A DNA stretch of 64,000 nucleotides, taken from NCBI GenBank assembly GCA_011009095.1, contig VTPC01000664.1, positions 104,076-168,075 on the forward strand, read 5' to 3'. This stretch comes from Ignelater luminosus (Eukaryota; Arthropoda; Insecta; Coleoptera; Elateridae). Positions within the stretch are counted from its first letter, which is position 1. Each line of letters opens with the position of its first letter. Shown piece by piece: positions 25,201-37,997 of this stretch. A program made the position numbers and the translations under genes. Below the pieces are notes generated by a model. The model was not told where the DNA came from and ran no database searches. It saw nothing but the letters and a program-made list of their open reading frames with translations.

Positions 25201-25800
25201 TGCTAACTACATTTTGATTATATTGCATTCTAACCAGTTCAGCGTAGAGCTCAAAAGTGTGAAGGCATCATTTTCTTCCTCCCGATGATTCTGCTGCCTT
25301 GGTTGGACCCTTAAGCACTTTTCTCTGTAACCATTGGGTAAGATCCTGCAAAGTGTTATCTTTCTCACGATTACTAACCATTTTTGACATTTTCAAAATC
25401 CGTACAAGGCTGCAGTAACGCATGACTCACACCGTACTTTTGATAGCATTGCCGAAAGGTTGTCCAGAGGTAACAAGCCGTTACCAATATCCACCACCAA
25501 CTCATAGATAAATAGATAACAATAACAAACCATTGCAACCACTACACCATAGGTGTTGAAAAAAGGGAGCAACTACTCATAGATAACCTACCTTAAAAGT
25601 CTTAATTGTCAACGCAGCACAAGCTAAAGAGAAGCTAGTTTCTTAGAACAACTTCCGGCTCCACTCTAGAGGTCAAATGTTAGTGTTGAAAACAGTCCAA
25701 AACTTTATCCTAAGTTGAAAAATGTAACTAAACGTTTTCCGATTCTTTTGAATTTATTACCCTTGCGTTTTTTTTCTTACCACTATGAAATTTACAAATT
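22260..25800. other. AT-rich sequence, one dispersed-repeat copy
   Basis: No gene recognised. It contains the second copy of the dispersed repeat (23319-23410), a 17-base poly-T run near 25150, and a minus-strand open stretch near 25252-25390 (reads NREKDNTLQDLTQWLQRKVL and onward) that looks protein-like but is not identified and may be a retroelement gag scrap. Confidence 0.35.
23319..23410 (+). repeat. Dispersed repeat, copy 2
   Basis: Matches 16913-17000 in the same orientation (ttttaaaaccttaaaactta, then aattattta, ttaacaaggatcgcttgact, ccagatgt). Confidence 0.6.
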
Positions 25801-25819
25801 ATTTTTAGTCTGTTAAAGT

Positions 25820-27810
25820 TTGAAAAGAGACAGTAAATGTGAGACAATATATTCAAGGAGTTTCATTAACATAAGAAGCTATAAACTTCAGAACGACGAA
25901 ACACGACTGAAATATCAAGAAGAATGTGACCTGAAGTTTGCAGAGGGGCAGGTTGGGAGTGTGGAAGAAGACATACAAAACATATGGAGAGATTTTAAAA
26001 CAATGATAATAGAAGGAGCTGTCTAGATATATAAATAAAATGAAACTAATACCGTGGTGGAACGAAGAAATCAAAAACTTGGTAAAACTATAAAAGAAAA
26101 TCTGGAAAGAATACCTGCACAAAAGGAATAACAGAAGCTAAGAAATATATAAAGAAAAAGAAAAAGTGAAGAAGGCCCAGCGGAAAAGTTTGGAGGAGTT
26201 GAGGAATAGGATGATTAGTGGGGAGCACAATATAAAGTACTTCAGAGCAAACAGTAACCTAGAGGAAGATGAAGATATCACGTATGAGGAAGTGACAAAA
26301 GCACTGAAGTGTCTGAAAAACGGCAAATCCGCAGGAGAAAGCAAGATTAAATCTGAGATGCTTAAACATATGGGACAGGAAATAGGCGATTACACGAATT
26401 AATAGTGAGGGTTTGGAAAAAGACGAATATACCCATCATTGATTGGAGACTTGCAGCAATTGTACCAATACCAAAAATAGGGGAGAACGCAACATGTAGT
26501 AACCCAGAGGCATTTCTATACTAAGTGTAATTAGCAAAATATATGAAAGAATTCATGAAAACAGACTAAGACTGCAAATAGAATCAAAGATCCAAGAAAT
26601 TCAAGCTGGTTTTCGCGAAGGGCAAGGAACACAAGACGGGATATTCTGTATGCAACAGATAAGCGAGAGAGTAATGATAGAAGAAGATAAAGTATACATG
26701 TGTGCAATCGACATGAAAAAGCTTTTGATACGCTGGCGCTGCCCAGAAAGCGGATTTGGAGTTGTATGGAAGACTACGGTGTTACAGCAAGATTATAAAA
26801 AGCTATCCAAGATTTATATAGAAACGCGGCAAATATGGTTAGGACAAGAGCAAGAAGGACCAAGAAGTTTTTTACAAAAATGGAGTCAGGCAAGGTGGAA
26901 TCTTGAGCCCACTACTCTTCATAATAGTCTTGAACCAAATGTCAAGGAATGCAAACAAAAATAATAAGGGTTTTTGGGTAGGCGGGAGAAAGCTACGTTA
27001 CATAATGATAAAAAAAATTTTATATGCAAACGATCTGATGCTGTTTGCCTCAAGTGCCAATAAACTATAGAAGGCGATTCAGAGATGGTGTGCTGTTATG
27101 GAGGAATACGGTATGAAAGTAAACGCAACAAAAACAGAAGTGATGGTGATCTCAAGAGAAGACAAGAGCATAAATATACATATTAACGGATAAAAAGCAA
27201 AGCAGGAAAGTTTATTGAAATGTTTGGAATCACTGATCGAGGATAAAAGAGATGTTGAGTGTGATGTAGACAAAAGACTGAAAAATGCAACTAAAATGTT
27301 CTATGCGCTGAAGTCATCCTTTTTCAAGAAGAAAGAAGTGAACAAACCCACAAAAGTCAAGATATACAAGACAGTGCTAGTGCCAATTTTTATTGTATGG
27401 GAGTGAATTCTGGGTTCTGAACGAGAAACTCAAATCAAAAATTCAAGCCGCGGAAATGCAAATGTTGTCGTGCATAGAGGGGGTGTACAGGAGTGACAAA
27501 ACCAGAAACAGTGACATACGGAAAAAACTAAGTGATGCCATCAGTTAAAATTATAGAGCCGAGACAGCTAGGGTGGTTTGGACATCTAGTGCAAATGGAG
27601 AACAGTTTAGTGAAACCAATTTGGGAGTCAAGTTCAGATAAGAAAAGGCAGATCCAGGACAACATGGAACACAGCAGTTGGTAGGCTGCTGCAGTCAAGA
27701 GATGGGCCGAAGCTAAAAGGACAGCGAGAAGCAAAATGGCATGGAAGAACTTCTTCAAGAAATAACACATTACTTCGACACCTAACGGTAACCGAGAAAG
27801 CGGATAAAAA
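25820..27810 (+). pseudogene. 5'-truncated non-LTR retrotransposon, reverse transcriptase relic
   Basis: Plus-strand pieces in consecutive order match a LINE ORF2 downstream of its endonuclease: a linker (25820-26026), VTKALKCLKNGKSAGESKIK (26296 onward, RT block 1), DWRLAAIVPIPKIGENATCS, QAGFREGQGTQDGIF, CAIDMKK (motif A, with the following AFDTLA out of frame because of a one-base loss near 26718), and YANDLMLFA at 27023-27049, then KTEVMVISRE and a C-terminal LGWFGHLVQMENSLVKPIWE near 27570. The catalytic YADD is YAND, so the enzyme is dead independently of the stops (for example at 26400, 26963 and 27065) and frameshifts. The endonuclease domain is absent, as usual for 5'-truncated copies. 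Clade not assigned; RTE- or Jockey-like elements are candidates. Confidence 0.85.
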
Positions 27811-27814
27811 GTAA

Positions 27815-30800
27815 GTAGAACTTGTTTAGGTGTTTTCCTTTAAAAACGTCAATCACGATGGGTTTTAAAAGAATTGTTTTTTATTCAACTGTGGACGGCG
27901 TAGCTCTAATAATGTTTTTCCATATTGAACGAGAAACCATTCTTGTTCTAGTCAATAAAGTAAAATTCACGCTTGAAGAAATTGACATAAACGTGGTTCT
28001 AGGAGACTAGATGGGTTCTAATCACAAAAATTGCAGAAAGATCTCTTGTGAGGTGCTATTGCCGTATGACTTGAATGATTGTTTTAGGTTACAAACCAAG
28101 TAGCAAGAAAAGATATTTCATTAGATGAATACGGGGTAGCTCGAAGTAACCCAATCTCAATTTTTGCCAAATAATATGTTCCTGCAAAAATGAAAAGGTT
28201 AAAAATAGCAATCAGCAGGCAATAAAAGTACTTACCTGAAAGACATCCTGTTGATATTTATTATGAGATTGCTAGATCTGGTTTGAAAACCAATAAGATT
28301 AGGATCTTTACAGATAGGACTACAACATTTCAAACGCCTTTTTGTGGGTACTTCTACAGAACTATTGTTTATTTTAGTGGAGTAAGAATGACCAAAACGC
28401 GTCTTTTTGTGTTTAAGACGCAAATAAAAATACGATCTTATATAACAGTTTTTCTAGTTCGAAAATATGCTAATTGGAAGGAGCAATCCTCGATCCAAAG
28501 AAATAGTGCTTAGTAGATATATACCACAAAAAACTTCGTACTTTATGTACTTACAAACACGCATGGTGTTACAACCACAAACATTTCGATAAATCAAACT
28601 AGGCCAAACACTTACTTGAAGACAAACGTTGAAAAGCTGCAAAAAATAATGTAATTTTCAGATTTCTGTTGAAACAGACACAAATTGACATTTTAGAGGT
28701 TTTGAAAAACAAAGTACCTAAGTAAACATAAACATAAAATAATAAACTAAACAGGCTATGTACCATGTTAATTAGATATTCCAGGAATAATTAAATTCAA
28801 GTAAGAAAGAAAAAATAATTACACATTAATTAAATATTTGAACTAATATAAAAAAGCTTTAAATTAAGCTTTTTGTAGTTTTCTTGTAAATATGTAAAAT
28901 TAGTCGAAAACCAGAATATGAATTGTGTCAAAGGTAATTAAACTGAATAAATGTACTGTTTTAGTTTGATTTAATTAAATAATCGGTTTCTAAACTCTGG
29001 TTAAAATAAACTTGAAAAGCGTATTTTTCTTTTGTTGAATTTTTAAAGAAATCGATTACCAGAAAAGATTTATCTTTAAATGTGGAAACATTTAGAAAGT
29101 AAAATACCTTTAGTGTTGTCGAAAGAAAAAAATATATAGTAGTAAAGAAAAGAATAAAAGGTCTTAGTTGGTGGTTGTTTGCCCCTAGATACAAATGCTA
29201 TAGAAGAGTCGGGAGACTATCAAGTGTGTTTGCAGTCTCGTAAAAAGTGCAGTCGGAACTTGGGAAGTTAGCGCGGTACACTTCACCAGACATTATCTGG
29301 AAGTCAATCGAAGTCTACAAAAACAAAAACGATTACTCTCTCAACTGGAACTGTCATTAAAACCTGGAAGAAGAACCGAAGGAATGGCAGAATATTTTAA
29401 CCCTCAAAGAAAATTGAACTAAATTGCTTTTATTGAGTCATTGCCAATTAATTCACTTTTATCTTAAATTTTAAATAAATATTCAGAAATTAGTAATGAT
29501 GGATTGTACTTTCGTAAATTACTTTTTCAATATCTTGTACTGAGTATAGTTGATTATATCGAATTAAATTAAATATCATTATTTTAAAGAATGTTTGAGA
29601 ACCCTGTCCTTAAAATAAATTACGAAGACAATTATGCTTATGGTAATAAGTAAGGCAGCTATTGGATTGTAATTAATTATATCGCAGTATATCACAAACA
29701 AGCTTATACATTCTTTTTAATTAAAAACAGACTAAAAGAAAGATTTCTTTTTTATACTCAAGAAAATTAAAAAGAGAACTCCACAGTAATTGCAAATAAT
29801 AATAATATAGTAATATAATAATATAATAGTAATAAAATTATTAATTAAACTCAATTTATTCTAATGCAAAAGCATTAAACATTAAAAGTTTTTGTATTTC
29901 TACCTTTGTAACGTTCACTTTTTGCTTCCGTTACATGTGTTATATTTAATCTGTGCTTTCGATGTGTTCTTGTATTTCTTTAATAGGTTTCTCTCGTTGG
30001 AGAGGTTTTTTGATAATGATGAGTCAACACTGAGAGGTAGATTAATTTGGTTGCAGATTTTCTAACTTTTTGAATTCAATTTAGGGTTGACGAACTTTCC
30101 TATTTTTATATTTTTAGCAAGGGGCACGCAGGATATGATTATTTCCAGCGTCGAGTTTATTTTTACATTGCAGTAGGAAAGAATTTGAACAGTTGCTAGC
30201 GAGCAAATTTCTGTTAAATTATGTTTAAACTTGAAGAGAGATATCTTCATAGTAGGCTTATAATTTTTAATTAAAGTTTTCGTGATTTGACTAATTATTT
30301 TCCGTGCACCTTGCGTGTGAAATACATAGAGGACTAAATCTTGTTTCCTGAGATTGATTTTTCTTCCGACGAGGGACAGACCGTTTGTTCCCGGTCAACC
30401 TGTCGGACCTATCTTATTGATGTGCTTATTGCTCTTTTTTGTGTGCGAAGCCGTTCACATTGGAGTAAGTTTTGCTCTCCTTGATTATATCAACGGTAGT
30501 TCTGATGGGGTCTTCTTTTCGCCTTTTAGCTTCTTAGTAAAGAAGTCAAGAACGACTTTTGAAAATTTAATAATCGGACTTTGGCGAAATTATGGAGTCC
30601 TTTCTAGAATTGAATTCGGCTTCATCACTTTCTGGTTCAGGAAGTAAAAGATCCGTCCGTCGAGAAAATCCTCCATTTCAACCTTTCCTTCCGGAGTTGC
30701 CTTAAAATTTTTAATTCAAATTCATTCACAGACTTGAAAGGTCATCTGTTTAATTCCACATATGGGTGCAACTGGTCATGCTGAGAAAATTTTCCAGATT

Positions 30801-33500
30801 TATTTAGATAAATTAAATTTTTATCGATCACGCTCACGTAACTATTATTTTTCAGTTGTTAATTCTTTTGATTCACAATTCTTTTGATTGTTAACAAATA
30901 ATATAGATGTTGGCTTTTATTATTTTATATTAATTTTATTTCTAACTGTATTTGAAATGCGAGTTTAAAAGGGTGTTTCCGGATTTAGGGTTTCTTAAGA
31001 TAAATCTACCATTGCGTACAGATCTGTATCTCAGCGGGGGTTTGTGGTAAGTTTTTATAATTTTTCAGTTTTCCATTCCAGGAGTTACTCTAACTTTTTG
31101 TGATCAAAAATTGTAGTTTTTTCTGTTCTTGTGATTTTTTAATTTTTTTGTTATTTGATTAGTAATTTGAATGCTTATAAACATTTTCAAAATTTTCTTT
31201 GAGATTTATGATAATTTATAATTAGGGATAATTATTTATGAATTTTGGTGAAATTATTGCTGCCTATTTTTATACTTTTCTAAACTTTCAATATATTTTC
31301 ACCAGAGATTATAAAAGTGTTTGTGATTGATAAGACTTCTAGCATTTCTGTATTTCCTTGATCTAATTGTTTGTTTAAATGTTTTTTATTGTTTAATTGC
31401 TTGGTTCAATTCGTTAAAGATTTATAAAATTGCATCTTACTATGTATTTTGCCTTTAATTTTGTGTTCTATTCTATTTTATTATATTACTATATATATAC
31501 TATTCTTTTATATTTTATTGTGCACGCAATTCCCTTATCACATGTTCAAGGCCACTCTCTGAACTAGCCGGCTTAAGACAAAAAGCGTCTTAGTTTAATC
31601 ACTTTAAGATAAATTATCTGTAACGCAAGCTTACGTTAAATTTTATATACGTAAAACTAAAATGCCAAGGATAAACACTTAATTCTTCAACCAGACTACC
31701 TTATTTGTAGTACCATTACTACACTAAACCGTTTGCTGAAGATAAACACACGGGTCTTAACTAAACTACCCTGATTATAATATTGTGACGAACTGAAACT
31801 TTAATCATCGCTATGACTTTTGCTGTACTGTAACGTATCTGACAGGGCTTTAAATTATTCTACTTATATTTTTATTTAAGTAAATCTTTCTACTATTTTT
31901 CCTTTATCTACATTAACATGCTGCAAAAAAAGAGTGAATGAATTATTGTTCTACCTGAAAAATTATTTCTGAAATTTTTGTAAAAGTTGAACACAACAGA
32001 AACGCAGTTTTAATATCAATCAATCAAAATAGACCATGAACCATAAAAACGTAGCATCAAAGTTATTCAACCCGTTAGTCAATATATCGCTTTGTTATTT
32101 TACCTTAAAATTCCTAATAGACAACGCTGACTAATTTTACATAAGTCGTGCAGTGTAAATACGTAAATGTTGATTATCAGTAATAATTAAACCAAAAAAT
32201 AATTCCATTAAATTAATGTCCTCTCAGGGAAACAAAATTGACTTAACCCTCTTTTTACTTTGAAGTACTTGATGTTTAAAGGCTCATTTAATTTTTGTTA
32301 TTTTGTTACCTTAATTACTGTACCTGTAGACCAACACGTTTTATTAAACACAGTTGTTTACAAAAATCAGCAATCTAACAAGCTGACGTTGCGTTTTTTC
32401 AAGAACATAAATAAACTTAGATACTTAATTTCCTTTGCTAACTTTTAGTACCTTCAGTAATACTATGACATCATCAATATGACATGTAATGCTATGTAAC
32501 GTTTTTAAATAGCACCGGAAAATCTGTTCAAGCAAGTTCTATTGCACCTTGACTTAAAAAAGACTTGCAGTAAATGGCCAAATGTTCTAGAACGGCGTAA
32601 GATGCAAACCTGTTCGTCATCTCGAAGCCCAAGCCCCAAGCCCAGGGCCACATAAAGAAGCAATCGACGGCTTTTACTGCAGTGCCGATATTGCCCTTAG
32701 CTACATTTTCGCCAAGCACAAAATGTTAAGAAGACAACAACAACCTGGCAGCGAAGATAACCAGGAAAACTTCAAAATCACAGTTGACGAATTCAAGCTA
32801 ACAATTACGTCCCCAAACCAATAATGAATCAATCTGTCTCGACTTACCTACAGCATCCAGTTGAGCTATTGATATACACAGGGGCCATCAGTAACGCCGC
32901 TGCAACTTTAAACAGCTGCCGAAAATCAGGGATCCTCCATCACCGGTATCAAGTTTTGCAATTATACATTAAATCATTGTAAAGTAAAACCGAATCAGCA
33001 AAAAATTACAGACTTGGGTGCTATTATTTTAGAATCTCATCATGGTACTGGGTACAGAATTGCAAAGATAGAACCTTTGTGTATATGTCCAAGTCCATAT
33101 TTTCCAGATTAGTCAAGAGAAACAACCCTAGATCACTTACGATTTTAAAACTGCATTCCTGTCAAAATTGTCCGTCCCTCTTAGCATCAATTGTTTGAAC
33201 CGTACTACTTAGAATGAGGGTAAAACAATAATGAATCTTAACATTGAGGTTCAAGATCTCTTCTTTTTTGTTTTGAGTATGCTCATTTATTTCAAAAAAA
33301 AGAATGTCTCAGTTTTCTGATTTAGTTTTTTCGGTCTGGGTACGTCAAAATTCAGAAGGAAGTAACATATATTGTTGTCAAAATTAAATATCTCGTTGCA
33401 CAATGGTGTGAACGGTAAATGGAACTACATACAAGCAAAATTTAATTCTGAATTACCAAAAACATCAATAATTATTTTTTTAAAATTCTGTTTCTGTGAG
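27815..33500. other. AT-rich sequence, nothing recognised
   Basis: About 5.7 kb without identifiable genes or transposon ends. A 97-codon frame at 30354-30647 (plus) has a hydrophobic segment (ILLMCLLLFFVCEAVHIGV) but starts in AT-rich DNA and has no known relatives I can name. Simple AT repeats occur at 29800-29850. Confidence 0.35.
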
Positions 33501-33523
33501 CACTTTAAGACATGATCATAGAC

Positions 33524-33952
33524 TCTTCTCTGGATGTCTGATTCTATTATCTTCATTGCTAACAACAAAATCTGGTAATGTTATTTTGCATATTTTTGTC
33601 ACTTCTGAAAATAGACCTACCAAATTCAAAGTTCATCCTGATTTTCTCAGACTCTAGACACGGGATTGAAGCAACTGTCTTAATATGTCGCTATATTGCT
33701 TTGCAATTACCATATGGAAATCCGTAGTACGAGTAATCTGAAACCAGATGAAGATAGAATTAACGAAATTCAAAGTAGATAACTGCAACATTGTGTAACA
33801 ACTCTAATACGCTGAGAAACAAAATACTATTTGTTATCATATTCAAAAGAAGTACAGTTTGTTGCTGGTTTTTAAGAAATACAGAGTTTGTAAGAAGCCA
33901 ATAGACGCAGACGTGTTGCCGCACTATGTACAAGAGTGTCCCAGATTCTAAC
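33524..33952 (-). repeat. Duplicated segment, fuller copy of 6373-6630
   Basis: On the minus strand this carries the same blocks as 6373-6630, with ~200 extra bases between them. An 81-codon minus frame (33760-34005) overlaps it and reads VRQHVCVYWLLTNSVFLKNQ and onward; it is not identified. The shared sequence runs a few bases into the adjacent TIR element (through gattctaac), so the two copies were either duplicated together with that edge or carry an unrecognised common element. Confidence 0.75.
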
Positions 33953-34504
33953 TTCACATGGAGATATTGAAAACTATAAAACAAAAGTTTGTTAAATTGG
34001 TTCAAAGTTGTAGAATTTGGTGCTCAACTTGCATTTTTTTTTAGAATATCCTCACAAAATTGTAGAAATCAGGTCCCTATTTAAATAGCAACGAAACTCA
34101 ACACTGTAAAGATGTTGCTTTGGAAAACTAAATGTTTCTTACTAATCAGGTGTTCTAAATCAGTATATTTGAAATAGCTTCCTCCAAAAATTAAGACAAA
34201 ATGTTGAGGTTTTTTTAAAAAAAAGTCAAATTGATTATGGTGGCAAATTGCCAAAATATAAAATCAAAGATTACTAAAAAAAAGTTGATAGATAATTTGT
34301 TATTTATTTTCCAATAGCTTAAAAAATAACTAAGTTATCCAAAAACAGAAACAAAAATTTTGTTTTCTGAGAATATTTTGAAAACAAACGAAGATAATAA
34401 AGATTTAGAATTATCAATAAAATTTGTTAACTTTGTCCGATTCTAACTGACTTTGTATTACTTACAGTTTTCGAAATCTCCGTTCCAACCTGGAACACCT
34501 TGTA
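33931..34504. mobile_element. Small TIR element (MITE-like), ~570 bp
   Basis: The left end tacaagagtgtcccag (33931) and the right end ctggaacaccttgta (ending 34504) form an imperfect inverted repeat of the TACAGGGTGTYCC type seen on many Tc1/mariner-like elements, with TA at both ends. There is no coding region. The mariner at 34505 begins exactly at its right-hand TA. Confidence 0.5.
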
Positions 34505-35806
34505 TACGAGGTCTGTTCAAAAAGTATCGCGAATTTTGTGTTTTTTCAAAAATTATTTATTTATTCCTGAATATCTATTTTGTTCCCTTCAAAGTAATCC
34601 CCATCAGATATTATACACTTGTGCCAACGTTTTTTCCAATCCTCGAAGCACTTCAAAAAATCATTTTTTGTGATCTTGTTCAGCTCCTCCTTCGATGCCG
34701 TCTTTATCTCCTCAATCGTAGCGTAGCGTCGTCCTTTCATGGGCCTCTTCAGTTTTGGGAACAAGAATAAGTCACAGGGGGCCAGGTCTGGGGAATACGG
34801 TGGCTGCGGCATCATTAGTGTGTTGTTTTTGGCCAAAAATTCGCGCACAAGCAACGATGTGTGAGCAGGGGCGTTATCATGGTGCAAAAGCCAATTTTTG
34901 TTCTTCCACAAATCCGGGCGTTTCTGGCGGATTGCTTCGCGCAAATTGCGCATAACTTGCAGGTAATATTCCTTATTGACCGTTCTACCCTGTGGCAAGA
35001 ACTCATGATGCACCACGCCCCTGCAATCGAAGAAAACTGTAAGCAAAACCTTCACATTAGACCGAACTTGGAGCACTTTTTTTGGTCTTGGCTCGTGCAG
35101 CAGCTTCCATTGGGATGATTGAGCTTTGGTTTCCACGTCATAACCATAAACCCATGATTCGTCACCAGTTATGAACCTCTCGAGCAAATTTGGGTCGTCG
35201 CGGACAGAGTCCAACAGCTCCTTAGCAATGTTAATGCGATGCTGTTTTTGGTCGAAATTGAGCAATTTTCTCATGCCCAAATCATTGGTAAAAATCGAAT
35301 GGCACGAGCCAATCGATATGTTTAGGTCCTCAGCAACTTCTCTAACGGTGATTCGACGATTGGCCAATACTATTTTCTTCACTTTATCAATGTTTTCGTC
35401 TGTTGTTGACGTGCTCGGGCGTCCGGCACGCTCTCCGCCGTTCACATCTTCTCGGCCCTCTGAGAACATTTTGTATCACCGATAAACGTTGCTTCGGTCC
35501 AAGGTAGCTTCACCATATGCCACAGTCAACATTCGGAATGCGTCCGCGCACTTAATTTTGTTTTTCACACAAAATTTGATACAGATTCTTTAATCCATTT
35601 TTTGGAATAGGCAAAAATCGAAGACGAGCCAAAACACGTCCAAGCAAAACAGCTGTCAAAAATTAACTGAACATTCAAAACGGCCGAACTTGTCGGCATA
35701 AGTGAGGGACATCAGTATCAACATAACGCCACAAAAAAATCGAAAATCGAATATACCTAACCCGCGGAAATTCAAAATTCGCGATACTTTTTGAACAGAC
35801 CTCGTA
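34505..35806 (-). mobile_element. mariner element, 1302 bp, identical 33-bp terminal repeats
   Basis: The left terminal repeat tacgaggtctgttcaaaaag continuing to 34537 is identical to the reverse complement of 35774-35806, 33 of 33 bases. Outside lie TA dinucleotides (34503-34504 and 35807-35808), the expected duplication. Total length is canonical for mariner. Identical ends and few coding lesions make this the best-preserved mariner in the window. Confidence 0.95.
34561..35620 (-). pseudogene. mariner transposase (DD34D), two stops and a small deletion
   Basis: A 302-residue open frame (35469 to 34561) covers most of a mariner transposase: TGDESWVYGYDVETKAQSSQ (first Asp, residue 103), HHDNAPAHTS (second Asp, residue 198) and SPDLAPCDLFLF (third Asp, residue 233, 34 residues later). 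The frame continues upstream to ATG near 35600 (MD-stop-RICIKFCVKNKIK... LDRSNVYR-stop-YKMFSEG), with one stop at codon 3 and one TGA replacing a probable tryptophan just before the 302-residue frame. Between LGMRK and LLNFDQKQ the segment carrying the conserved WVP/FVP linker of relatives seems missing, probably an in-frame deletion. All three catalytic residues survive. Confidence 0.92.
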
Positions 35807-35809
35807 TAC

Positions 35810-37990
35810 ACCACGTACGAATTACCACAAAACATAAACGTTCAACTCGTGTAACTGAGTTAACATTTAGAAGAATTATAAAAAAAATTTTGTCATTAAC
35901 ATTTCCTTCTCACACTTGTTCGTTTCTTTCAGAAATTTCTCTAAGGGAAAACTAGTAACAGAAAAATTGTCTTCACAACAGCAACAGTACATTACAAGAA
36001 GTAAAAAATGAAAAATAAAAAATTGTGTCGGAAAGTTCCTTCTATGGTTCAAGTGCTATGTAGTTAATTATTCTCACTACTTGATAATTTAATGATGCCT
36101 GGAAGTTAAATAAGGACGAGACACTAAAGAAAGTGAAGTGAATGCTAAATGAGTTCAAAATAAGACAGCACACAATATTAGACAATCAACGGTGCGTTAA
36201 CATTTAAATTGTTTACTCTGTTGCATTATTACATTGCACTTTATTACTCATTTGGTTGATTATCAAGAAGCGACTCTTGATTATGTTGTCTCGAACTAAA
36301 ATTCCACAATAAACTTTATGGGCGTGTAGAGATAACACTTAATGGTTCTGTAATTAATTGAACAGTATTGCATTTGTAGTATCTTCAAATAATTACGCTA
36401 GAAATTCTTTTTATAAAATTTAATTGCAACCTTGCAACGTAATTCTAAAGTTTTTAAGAGGCTCTTGTGTTTAAACGAGCACGTAAATTAAAACACCGTA
36501 AAACTATGTAAATACGATGACGTATTGTTTGTTTTGGTTTTTTGTTTTCTTTTTCTCTCTACTGAAATTTTAAACAGAGAAAGAGCAGTTTATTTGATCG
36601 GAGTTCTGCTTTAACTCCCGGTACAAATCGTGAACTCCATGGAACGGTCAATCGCTCCACTATCTCACTGCCTAAATAAATTATCCTGGCAGACTAGGAT
36701 TATACTTTCGTTCAGTATTTGTAAGAAGCGACTTTTAGAATGTTCCTTATTTACCACTTGGAAAAGCCTCAAATAGTAGGATTAAACTTTAATAAGAATT
36801 TAAATTTAATTTGGGGATTAAGACTTTAATTACAATTTTATCTGTTTGTTTTATTTTAAACCTTTCGTTAGTACTTGAGAAAAAAAGTGTAAATAAACTC
36901 AACAGGTTAATTTATTACAAAAATTACAGTTGCCTAATTAAGAAGTTATAAATGCAATTTTGCTATAACACTTACAAATGTGTGTGCAGAAATGTCGACT
37001 ATATTAAGTATACTTCTGAATTCAGATCACAATTTATACTAGAAGTTTGATTTAGGATCCTTCCGCACACGTTATATGTAGTCTCCCTCCAAAATTCTGT
37101 TAGGGTATTCCATTATTTACGGTTAGTACTATGGGAGTACACTTTGGATTTGAAACAATAAATTGAGTGTAATTTCAGATGTAAATTATAAGATTTTTGT
37201 GTAATTTTCTAATTTCCATCCAATTTTGAGTTTTAAGTAACTTATGTCAATTCTACTTTTCAATTTAATCGGCTGGAAGCAACAAAAATCTTTTTGAATG
37301 TTCATTACTTCACTAAACATTATACTCAGACGATGAACTTGAATCTGAAGTGTGACCAAAACATAAAGTTTTCTTTCTTGAATTGCAATTCAATTCAATC
37401 CTCAGTACCATTGTTTGTTATGGCTTACTTGAGTTGATTAAAGAGCTTTGCGGGAAGCGAAAACTTTTCATGTTTAAACAAAGAAGGATGTCTAAAGCAA
37501 GCCTTTCGTTGGCAGCTACAACAAACGAATTCACATAATTTATGCTACGCCGGCACGTCTAATATCACAGAAAAGTAAAGGCGATTTTAGCTACACTTAT
37601 TGGAGTGGAAACTATTTCTTACGTAGGAAGATTGTTAATCTTGTTAGTACTGCAAGTTGGTAGGTTGTTTTGGTAGCAGACGTTACTGTACAGTGCACAG
37701 TTTCTCCTCGGACTCTGGAAGATGTGACACAACGACAATCGACGGTGCTGTTACTGAACGATATTTACCTCTAAGGACTCCATCTTCAATAAGTTAGATT
37801 TTTCAGAAAACCTAAAAAACTATACTACAGTTTGCGTTGGTTATTTTGTTTTAACTTTTCTTCTGAGTAAATAGATTTTTGAAATCTTCCCACCTATACT
37901 AGTTAGCTTATTTGGCTTAATTTGCGTATTAGTAGGGAGTTGAGAAACAATTGCTTCAATGTATATTTGATTCTTTACTAATGGTTTTCC
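35810..37990. other. AT-rich sequence, nothing recognised
   Basis: About 2.2 kb without open frames of interest, repeats or element ends. Confidence 0.4.
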
Positions 37991-37997
37991 ATTTAGT

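Noticed and set aside
30354..30647. Host membrane protein gene
   Set aside because: The 97-codon frame has one hydrophobic stretch but no family resemblance, no splice context and an AT-rich setting in which such frames occur by chance.
34755..35485. Plus-strand frames of 66-104 codons
   Set aside because: Antisense shadows of the 302-residue mariner transposase frame.
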